DNA of 13,128 nt, from assembly GCA_002317245.1 (NCBI GenBank), contig DCIU01000044.1, positions 6,167 through 19,294 of the forward strand, in the 5' to 3' direction. Of this stretch, positions 1 through 5,769 are shown in pieces; position 1 is the first letter of the stretch, and each line of letters starts with the position of its first letter. Origin of the DNA: Lachnospiraceae bacterium UBA1718 (GTDB taxonomy: Bacteria; Bacillota; Clostridia; Lachnospirales; Lachnospiraceae). The notes below the pieces were generated by a model. It did no database searches and was not told where the DNA came from. It saw only the letters and a list, made by a program, of their open reading frames with translations. Made by a program: the position numbers and the translations under genes.

Positions 1-230
1 AGCCAGAGGAGACTACAGAGGACAAAGTTGCTGACGTAATTGAGAACGTTAAGGAGAAGGCAACAGCTGTTGCTAAGGACGTAGCTAATAAGGCTCCTGA
101 GGTAGCTAAGGAAGTAGCTGATAAGGGTGCTGAGCTTGCTAAGGAAGCTCTTAAGATCGGCAAGGACGTAGCTAAGGCTGCTAAGGTTGGTCTTGAAGAG
201 GCAAAGAAAGCTTATAACGAGAATAAGTAA
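1..230 (+). CDS. Lys/Ala-rich amphipathic helical repeat protein (C-terminal part)
   Basis: The reading frame is open from the left edge (first full codon at 3) to TAA at 228-230 and gives about 75 residues; the start lies outside the window. The translation is almost only Ala, Lys, Glu, Val and Asp in a helical register (for example VAKEVADKGAELAKEAL) and ends in EEAKKAYNENK. There is no Cys, Trp or membrane segment in the visible part. An identical 14-base stretch occurs at 75-88 and 162-175, 29 codons apart, which points to internal repeat duplication. Such composition is typical of LEA-like, apolipoprotein-like or YtxH-type envelope/stress proteins, but I cannot assign a family from this fragment. 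Terminator 260-289 follows 29 bases after the stop. Confident as a coding end, not confident in role. Confidence 0.8.
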   Translation, partial: PEETTEDKVADVIENVKEKATAVAKDVANKAPEVAKEVADKGAELAKEALKIGKDVAKAAKVGLEEAKKAYNENK

Positions 231-259
231 TCTTATATAAAGAATCTATATGGATTTTA

Positions 260-289
260 AGCCCTGGCTGAAAATGCCAGGGCTTTTTT
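260..289 (+). terminator. Rho-independent terminator
   Basis: Nine-base-pair stem AGCCCTGGC (260-268) / GCCAGGGCT (276-284) with a 7-base loop, followed by a run of T at 284-289. It ends the transcript of the upstream Lys/Ala-rich gene. An extended -10 box for the next gene starts two bases after the T run. Confidence 0.93.
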
Positions 290-290
290 A

Positions 291-299
291 TGTTATAAT
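291..299 (+). promoter_or_regulatory. Extended -10 promoter for the corrinoid-activator gene
   Basis: TG-T-TATAAT is a perfect extended -10 (TATAAT at 294-299). No good -35 is visible 16-18 bases upstream, where the terminator hairpin lies; extended -10 promoters can do without one. The predicted start of transcription is near 306, which is also the A of an ATG that opens a 10-codon leader ORF (306-338). Confidence 0.7.
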
Positions 300-334
300 T
301 CAGATATGCAATTTTGTGAGGTGAGCTGCTATCA

Positions 335-1768
335 ATGAAACTATCAGAACTATTACGCAAAAATAAAATATATATTTCATTGCCATGCGGAGGTTGTGGT
401 GCCTGTGGCAAGTGTAAGGTGAGATTGTCTGATGGGAGTATTGTGCTTGCCTGCAAGACTGAGGTGGATGAGGACTATGATATTAGTGGTGTGACATTGC
501 TTGATAATGAGGCAAAGATAAGTGCGCTTTCAGTTGATAGGACCGCTTCACCTACTGCCTATACTACGAGCGATTCATTCGGTATAGCTATTGATATAGG
601 TACTACTACAGTGGCTTTTGCACTTGTAGAGGGCGATGGATCAGTTGCTGATACTATTTGCTCAATTAATCCACAGAGAACATATGGAGCAGACGTTATA
701 GGGCGAATTAAGGCTTCTAATGAGGGCTGTAAGCAAGTATTACAGACAATCATTATAGACTGCATAAATAAGAACATTGATATATTAATACAGCGGAATA
801 AGATAAGGTCTGGTCTTATTAGAAGGGTGGTTATAGCTGGTAATACTACAATGATTCATCTTCTTAGGGGATATTCGTGTCAGAGCCTTGGAAAGTATCC
901 ATTTACACCACATTCGGTTAGTGGAGAGACAGTGCCTGCAGAAGAGGTTCTTGGAAGAAGAGACCTTGACCATGTACTGGTCTATATATTGCCTGGTATT
1001 TCGGCATTTGTTGGTGGAGATATAGTATCTGGTATATATGCTAGTAAGATGTGCGCAAGTGCAGATATATCTTTACTTATCGACCTCGGGACAAATGGAG
1101 AAATGGTTATAGGCAATAAGAACAGAATTGTAGCAACATCTACAGCTGCAGGACCAGCTTTTGAAGGCGGGAATATTAGCATTGGCGTTCCAAGTATTCC
1201 AGGTGCTATATATGATACTAATATAATAGGAAGAAACAGGCTTCAAACACGAACAATTGATGGAAAGACACCTATAGGATTATGTGGTTCGGGTCTTATT
1301 TCAATTGTATCAGACTTGCTTGATGCTGGAATAATTGACAGCGACGGAATGCTTTCGGAAGGCTATTTTGACGAAGGATATCCACTTTTGCCTAATATAA
1401 GGCTTATTCAGCAGGATATAAGAGAACTGCAGCTTGCTAAGAGTGCGGTACGGGTAGGAATAGAGTTATTATGTAGAGAATATGGTATTGAATCAGGTGA
1501 GATTACTAATATTTATCTCGCGGGCGGATTCGGCAATGGACTTGATATTAAGAAGGCAATGAATATTGGACTAATTCCAAAGAGCTGCACTTCTGTTAAG
1601 GCCATTGGTAATAGTTCGCTTAAAGGAGCAATATTATGTGCCAGGGAAGATACTTCCTTTAGAGATATGGCTAATATCGCTACGAAGTGCCAGACCCTTC
1701 TAATTGCAAATGAGGATGACTTTAACGATAAGTATTTACATTATATGTCTTTCGATAGAGAAGTCTAA
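335..1768 (+). CDS. [2Fe-2S]/ASKHA corrinoid-activation protein (RACo-like, DUF4445)
   Basis: The 477-residue cytoplasmic protein resembles RACo/RamA-type reductive activators. In that family an Fe-S domain passes an electron to the cobalt of an inactive Co(II) corrinoid protein and an ASKHA ATPase domain powers the step. Visible here: an iron-sulfur motif with Cys18, Cys24, Cys27 and Cys40 (plus an extra Cys21), then ASKHA motifs IDIGTTTV (86-93), AGNTTM (168-173), DLGTNGE (250-256), AGPAFEG (272-278), CGSG (317-320) and AGGFG (396-400). The protein is short: the ferredoxin domain starts only 17 residues before the first Cys, and an in-frame stop (317-319) rules out an upstream start. The SD GAGGTGAG lies 9 bases before ATG 335. 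No corrinoid methyltransferase is nearby, so the partner is unknown. The family is well supported; the exact substrate is inference. Confidence 0.9.
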   Translation: MKLSELLRKNKIYISLPCGGCGACGKCKVRLSDGSIVLACKTEVDEDYDISGVTLLDNEAKISALSVDRTASPTAYTTSDSFGIAIDIGTTTVAFALVEGDGSVADTICSINPQRTYGADVIGRIKASNEGCKQVLQTIIIDCINKNIDILIQRNKIRSGLIRRVVIAGNTTMIHLLRGYSCQSLGKYPFTPHSVSGETVPAEEVLGRRDLDHVLVYILPGISAFVGGDIVSGIYASKMCASADISLLIDLGTNGEMVIGNKNRIVATSTAAGPAFEGGNISIGVPSIPGAIYDTNIIGRNRLQTRTIDGKTPIGLCGSGLISIVSDLLDAGIIDSDGMLSEGYFDEGYPLLPNIRLIQQDIRELQLAKSAVRVGIELLCREYGIESGEITNIYLAGGFGNGLDIKKAMNIGLIPKSCTSVKAIGNSSLKGAILCAREDTSFRDMANIATKCQTLLIANEDDFNDKYLHYMSFDREV

Positions 1769-1770
1769 TA

Positions 1771-1779
1771 TGATATAAT
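1771..1779 (+). promoter_or_regulatory. Extended -10 promoter for the small membrane protein gene
   Basis: TG-A-TATAAT (TATAAT at 1774-1779) lies two bases after the stop of the preceding gene. The sequence around 1751 does not resemble a -35. Predicted transcription start is near 1786; an ATG at 1788 opens a 9-codon ORF that overlaps the true start at 1808 in another frame. Confidence 0.6.
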
Positions 1780-1807
1780 TACTTGAAATGAATAAGGAGG
1801 TGCCCAA

Positions 1808-2131
1808 ATGGACTTAGTTAGCTTTATGAGCTCGATCTGGATTCCTGTTGGACTTGGGGTTGTATGTCTTGTGTATGGATTATATATGATTATTACCAAG
1901 GATCCCAGCAAGCTTAGGAAGAAGGATGATAATAGATTACTTAGAGATGATAAGAAATATGCTGAGGTTGGAGGATATCTAATGCTTTTCATGGCCTTTG
2001 GATGTCTGGTAATGGTTCTTATAATCGAATTTTTACACAACGAGATGCTTGCCACAATAGAATCCTTTGTATGGTTTATCATATTTGGAATACTTTGGAA
2101 GAAGATGAATGATAAATATGGAGCATTTTAG
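1808..2131 (+). CDS. Small three-helix membrane protein, unknown function
   Basis: This 107-residue protein has three likely transmembrane helices (about residues 8-28, 54-75 and 82-97). A charged, Lys/Asp-rich segment (31-51, with KLRKKDDNRLLRDDKK) lies between the first and second, and a basic/aromatic tail follows. By positive-inside reasoning the charged segment would be cytoplasmic. Translation should be strong: TAAGGAGGTG at 1793-1802 matches the 16S rRNA tail almost in full, five bases before ATG 1808. The gene sits 39 bases after the corrinoid activator, has its own extended -10 box and ends at terminator 2179-2214, so it is probably a one-gene unit with some read-through from upstream. 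I do not recognise the family and see no catalytic motif. The coding call is firm because of the SD, the hydrophobicity pattern and the bracketing signals. Confidence 0.85.
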   Translation: MDLVSFMSSIWIPVGLGVVCLVYGLYMIITKDPSKLRKKDDNRLLRDDKKYAEVGGYLMLFMAFGCLVMVLIIEFLHNEMLATIESFVWFIIFGILWKKMNDKYGAF

Positions 2132-2178
2132 AAGCTCTATATTAAATTATTTGATAAGTAAAATTGGATTTAGTTGAT

Positions 2179-2214
2179 AGCTCTGTATTGAAAACGCAAT
2201 ACAGAGCTTTTTAT
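2179..2214 (+). terminator. Rho-independent terminator
   Basis: Twelve-base-pair stem AGCTCTGTATTG (2179-2190) / CAATACAGAGCT (2197-2208), 6-base loop, then TTT at 2208-2210 continuing as TTATTTT. It ends the transcript of the small membrane protein gene. Confidence 0.93.
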
Positions 2215-2475
2215 TTTGGATAATTTCAAGGAAGTGGTCTTAGGATGGAAAATAGTAAAAATAGTGGGGAGAAAGGAAGAGAAAGTGGCTGAATAATTGT
2301 AGATTAAATTATTGTCTACAATATATTGTGGTAAAAGAGAAAAAACTAATTGATCGGAAGAGGAGGAGCAATCGTTAAATAAAAAACGATGATTTGCACA
2401 TATAATTCTTAAAAAACGCAAATTATGCAATATGGGTGGGATAATATAAGATATTGTGCTAAAATAAGTTAATGC

Positions 2476-2507
2476 AGTGGTTAGACCACTATATATGGTC
2501 ACTTTTT
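2476..2507 (+). promoter_or_regulatory. Attenuator-like pair of overlapping hairpins
   Basis: AGTGGT (2476-2481) can pair with ACCACT (2485-2490). Alternatively GACCA (2484-2488) can pair with TGGTC (2496-2500), and this second hairpin is followed by ACTTTTT. The two folds exclude each other, like an antiterminator/terminator pair, but the stems are short and the nearest downstream gene is 340 bases away. Confidence 0.25.
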
Positions 2508-2775
2508 GCTGGATATTTACGCAATTTAAATGACGGAAAATGACTGAAATGCAAGAAATTGGCTTCCAAATGCTGGAAAAACGGGTCAAAAATAGTAGTA
2601 AATTGCAAAATATCTTGCAAAATACTGATATTTAAAAGGCCTGATTTTTGTTATTCTGTGGGGAAAACACTAAAATCTTGAAACTAGATTTTGTGGATTA
2701 CATAATATTAAAAAATGAATTGCTCAAATTGCCTGACAATTAGCTGCTTTTTAATATTTTTTGGTTCGTTTGAAT

Positions 2776-2781
2776 TATAAT
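2776..2781 (+). promoter_or_regulatory. Possible -10 box for the 2850 gene
   Basis: A perfect TATAAT 74 bases before the ATG, in AT-rich DNA, with no clear -35 and no TG extension. This is a weak call because such hexamers are common in this composition. Confidence 0.35.
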
Positions 2782-2849
2782 TTACCTGGCGGAATTAATC
2801 AAGAACATTTGTTATTATTTTTTTATTATTTTTTAGAGGAGTTTTTTGT

Positions 2850-3338
2850 ATGTCAAAGCTTACACATTATTTAATTATCTTTCTTATCTCAATGGTACCA
2901 TTAATTGAACTGAGAGGAGCCATTCCTTATGCAATAGGCTTCATTAGTGCTGGTGCTGATTTGAAACTACCGTTATGTTATATCATTGCGATTGCTGGTA
3001 ATATGCTTCCAGTTCCATTTATATTCTGGTTTGCCAGAAAAGTTCTAGTATGGGGCAAGGATAAGAAGATTATTGGTGGTTTCTTTACATTCTGCCTGGA
3101 AAAGGGAGAAAAGGGTGGCGAGAAGCTCCAGGCTAAGGCAGGTAGAGGCCTTTATATTGCTTTATTATTATTTGTAGGAATCCCATTACCAGGAACAGGT
3201 GCATGGACAGGTACACTTGCTGCCAGCATTCTTGATATGGACTTTAAGAAGAGTGTATTAGCTGTAATTGGTGGTGTAATACTTGCTGGTATTATTATGG
3301 GCGTTGCTAGTGCAGGTTTGTTTTCGATTGTGTTTTAG
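2850..3338 (+). CDS. Small multidrug-export family membrane protein (COG2426)
   Basis: The 162-residue integral membrane protein has the features of the Sm_multidrug_ex family (PF06695/COG2426): an N-terminal stretch with PLIELRGAIPYAIG (residues 17-30), the NMLPVPFIFWFA helix, a charged cytoplasmic loop rich in Lys/Glu/Gly (about 69-97), the conserved GIPLPGTGAWTGTLAA segment (109-124) and a final Gly-rich helix. Length fits the family. Despite the name, a transport substrate has not been firmly shown for this family, so export of drugs should not be assumed. SD AGAGGAG (2835-2841) lies 8 bases before the ATG. Only 23 bases separate it from the YYY-family gene at 3362, with no terminator between, so the two are probably co-transcribed. 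Confidence 0.88.
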   Translation: MSKLTHYLIIFLISMVPLIELRGAIPYAIGFISAGADLKLPLCYIIAIAGNMLPVPFIFWFARKVLVWGKDKKIIGGFFTFCLEKGEKGGEKLQAKAGRGLYIALLLFVGIPLPGTGAWTGTLAASILDMDFKKSVLAVIGGVILAGIIMGVASAGLFSIVF

Positions 3339-3361
3339 CCATTTCTAAGGATTAACAGATA

Positions 3362-5611
3362 ATGAAAACTATTGTTGATAAGCTTAAAAGCTATACAGTT
3401 GCAATATATGCAATCCTGCTATTCCTTACGGTTGGATTGGGATTTGCCTTATTAGGAAGTGATATGCAGACCCTTCTTCGTTGGGATCTTGGCATGTTTG
3501 CGCTCAATTTGGCAGTTTTACCACTAATAGGTCTACTATTTAAAGAATTTAATAGCAGAGCATATCTGTTTGGCAGGGTTATAGGACTCTGCCTTTCTTC
3601 ATATATAGTATGGTTGCTGTCATCTCTGCATTTGCTTGCCTTTAGTAATTCATCGGTTATTGTAGCCACTCTTGCAATTCTTGTGATTTCTTATGGGCTA
3701 TATTTTGTTAAGAACAAAGACAAAACGCTTAATTTATATAATTATGATTTAATTATTCTCTATGAATTTGCCTTTCTTTTTATCCTGATAATTAGCACCT
3801 GGGTTCTGGCACATAAGATACCAGCAACAGAGACTGAACGATTAATGGACTATGCCTTTATGGCAACAATGGATAAGACATCTTATATGCCCCCTTTAGA
3901 TACATGGGCAGCCGGTGAGTATATTAACTACTATTACTATGGCCAGTATATGATGACATTCTTATGTAAGTTATCCTTTGTGCCTGTTCATGATGGTTAT
4001 TCACTTGCACTGACCACAATACTAACCATTGGCTTGTGCTATGTTTATCTGATTGTCAATATGCTTACAGTTAGCCTTTCTGCCATGAAAGGATATGCCT
4101 GCAAGATTGCTGGAGCAATTAGTGCAATAGCTGTTATGCTATCTGGAAATGTTCATTATATTATATATGGCAAAATCGTTCCTGCAATTTCTGATATATT
4201 TGGCATGGAGGGCGATACGACATATTGGTTCGCTGATTCTACAAGATACATTGGATACAGACCACTTAATGAAGCTGACAGAACTATTTCTGAGTTTCCT
4301 TCATATTCATTCCTGATAGGTGATCTTCATGCTCATGTTATTAATATAATAGTTGTTCTGACTATAATAGCTGTGATTATTGCATATACCTATGATAGGT
4401 GGACTGAAGATGCGAGAGAAGACAGAGGAATCGTTCGTGAAATACTTAGCATTTTGTTAAATGCTAATTTAATTATCTGCACATTTTTAATAGCAATTTC
4501 ATCCATGTCAAACTATTGGGATTTCGCTATTTATTTTGTGGTGTCTGGAGCATTCGTACTTGTGAGTCTGTTTATCAGGTACAGAAGCCTTTGGAAGACT
4601 TTTTTATATACTTTTATCGAGGGCGCTTTCTTCTGGATTGGGATCAATCTTTTTAATTATCCATACAGATCCAAGTTCAATCCTATGTTTGATGGAATTG
4701 GAATTGTTGAGATAAGAACATTGCCTTATCAACTATTAGTTTTATGGGGGCTTCCGATTGCATGTGTTATTCTATTGCTTGTTTTTTGCTTCAGTAGAGG
4801 ACTGTTTTCGGGCAAAAAAGAATTGTTTGAATTTTCAGACATTTGCCTTATTTTAATTTCCTTATGTGCTATTGGCCTTGTGGCTGTTCCTGAGTTCATT
4901 TTTGTTAAGGATATTTATATTAATGGATTCCCAAGAGCCAACACTATGTTCAAGATGACATACGAGGCCTACATATTATTTGGCATTTGTATGGGATATA
5001 TATTTGTCAGGGTATTATCTGCCACTTATTCTGAGGAGCTAAATGTTCGACAGTTCGTAAGAGCAAGATCAATTAAGAGATGGGCTGGAGTACTATTAGT
5101 TATATGGATTTTTACAGTTGGATACTTATTCAGTTCCTTAAGAGCCTGGATTGGAGAATATAAGACCTGGGAATATAAGGGGATCAACAGTATGACTACA
5201 ACACTTGATAATATTGGAGATGAGAGTGAGGTTGTTGACTGGATTAACGACAATATAAAGGGACAGGAAATAATTCTTGTAGCGGACGGCCTGAGTTATT
5301 CTGATTATGATGTAATTCCGGCTCTGACTGGTCACCCAACGGTACTTGGATGGATGACTCATGAATGGCTCTGGCATAATAGCTATGATTATGTCCTGGA
5401 GAGACAGAACGATATTAAAGAGATATATACAGGAGAGGATCTGCAGAAGAAGGAAGAGCTGATAAATAAATACAATATTGAATATATATACATAGGAACT
5501 AAGGAATATGAGAAGTATGGAGATATCAGACTTGACATGTTGTCTTCCATGGGAGACATAGCATATTATGGCTCATCGACTTCTTCTTATATATTAAGTG
5601 TTTCAAAATAG
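3362..5611 (+). CDS. YYY-family polytopic membrane protein (DUF2298, Chlor_Arch_YYY), GT-C-like
   Basis: The 749-residue protein has well over ten hydrophobic helices and a soluble C-terminal part. The hallmark YYYYGQYM stretch lies at residues 190-197 and DLHAHV at 321-326, with aromatic-rich loops (GYRPLNEADRTISEFPSYSF) just before it and FPRANTMFKM in a later loop. These match DUF2298 (TIGR03662), a family of 700-900 residue proteins known from archaea, Chloroflexi and Clostridium phytofermentans with no proven function. The architecture (many helices, an acidic first external loop, a soluble C-terminal domain) resembles GT-C glycosyltransferases that use lipid-linked sugars; that is inference. 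The C-terminal portion from about 620 (EVVDWINDNIKGQ, then an ALTGHPTVLGW loop) is soluble and probably extracytoplasmic. SD is weak (AAGGA, 10 bases before ATG 3362). It is probably co-transcribed with the 2850 gene. Confidence 0.88.
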   Translation: MKTIVDKLKSYTVAIYAILLFLTVGLGFALLGSDMQTLLRWDLGMFALNLAVLPLIGLLFKEFNSRAYLFGRVIGLCLSSYIVWLLSSLHLLAFSNSSVIVATLAILVISYGLYFVKNKDKTLNLYNYDLIILYEFAFLFILIISTWVLAHKIPATETERLMDYAFMATMDKTSYMPPLDTWAAGEYINYYYYGQYMMTFLCKLSFVPVHDGYSLALTTILTIGLCYVYLIVNMLTVSLSAMKGYACKIAGAISAIAVMLSGNVHYIIYGKIVPAISDIFGMEGDTTYWFADSTRYIGYRPLNEADRTISEFPSYSFLIGDLHAHVINIIVVLTIIAVIIAYTYDRWTEDAREDRGIVREILSILLNANLIICTFLIAISSMSNYWDFAIYFVVSGAFVLVSLFIRYRSLWKTFLYTFIEGAFFWIGINLFNYPYRSKFNPMFDGIGIVEIRTLPYQLLVLWGLPIACVILLLVFCFSRGLFSGKKELFEFSDICLILISLCAIGLVAVPEFIFVKDIYINGFPRANTMFKMTYEAYILFGICMGYIFVRVLSATYSEELNVRQFVRARSIKRWAGVLLVIWIFTVGYLFSSLRAWIGEYKTWEYKGINSMTTTLDNIGDESEVVDWINDNIKGQEIILVADGLSYSDYDVIPALTGHPTVLGWMTHEWLWHNSYDYVLERQNDIKEIYTGEDLQKKEELINKYNIEYIYIGTKEYEKYGDIRLDMLSSMGDIAYYGSSTSSYILSVSK

Positions 5612-5689
5612 TTAAATAATCTATTCAGGAAGTTGGATTTTTTACTGACTTTGTCCTGTGGCCCTATAAATGAAGAGTAAATAATAGAT

Positions 5690-5739
5690 AATCGTCATGA
5701 TAAAATGTATAATTTATACATATTATTATGACGATTTTT
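5690..5739 (+). terminator. Long hairpin terminator carrying a TATAAT at its tip
   Basis: AATCGTCAT (5690-5698) pairs with ATGACGATT (5728-5736). The pairing continues inward through a G-U pair, four A-T pairs, one A-A mismatch and TGTATA/TATACA (5706-5711/5715-5720), giving about 20 pairs around a 3-base tip. Five T follow (5735-5739). It ends the 2850-5611 transcript, and the -10 of the next gene is built into its apex. Confidence 0.8.
5708..5713 (+). promoter_or_regulatory. -10 box inside the terminator hairpin, for the chemoreceptor gene
   Basis: TATAAT at the tip of the hairpin, preceded directly by TG (no spacer base, so not the standard extended form). Predicted start is near 5720, giving a leader of about 50 bases before ATG 5770. 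No clear -35 is seen. It is the only good -10 in the gap. Confidence 0.5.
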
Positions 5740-5769
5740 CTTATGTATGAATCAATAGGGAGCGGTAAA

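Larger units (their letters stand above)
2216..2849 (+). other. AT-rich non-coding stretch upstream of the 2850 gene
   Basis: About 630 bases without a convincing gene. Seen in it: a hairpin with 8-bp arms (2296-2303/2315-2322), a TATAAT at 2401-2406 inside a weak 6-bp hairpin (2393-2423), overlapping hairpins at 2476-2507, a tandem TTGCAAAATA pair (2603-2612, 2615-2624), an imperfect hairpin at 2668-2695, and a T-rich run (about 2811-2834) just before the SD of the next gene. It may be a long leader or hold a small RNA. I recognise no riboswitch class. Confidence 0.6.

Noticed and set aside
181..456. 91-residue minus-strand ORF
   Set aside because: It crosses terminator 260-289 and the start of the corrinoid activator gene; it is a shadow frame without an SD.
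2170..2589. 139-residue minus-strand ORF in the long gap
   Set aside because: It runs through terminator 2179-2214, has low-complexity Ser/Phe/Ile composition typical of AT-rich shadow frames, no SD and no recognisable domain.
2540..2635. 31-codon plus-strand ORF (MTEMQEIGFQMLEKRV...)
   Set aside because: The composition is plausible for a small protein, but there is only a poor SD, no promoter and no recognisable homologue. Part of it is the tandem TTGCAAAATA repeat. Not enough to call a gene.
5620..5660. Imperfect hairpin CAGGA.../TCCTG after the YYY gene
   Set aside because: The arms are interrupted and there is no T run after the right arm; the strong terminator at 5690-5739 explains the transcript end.
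5728..5769. Longer start for the chemoreceptor at ATG 5728
   Set aside because: The codons lie in the 3' arm and T run of the terminator, with no SD; ATG 5770 has AGGGAG 7 bases upstream and a typical Lys-rich start.
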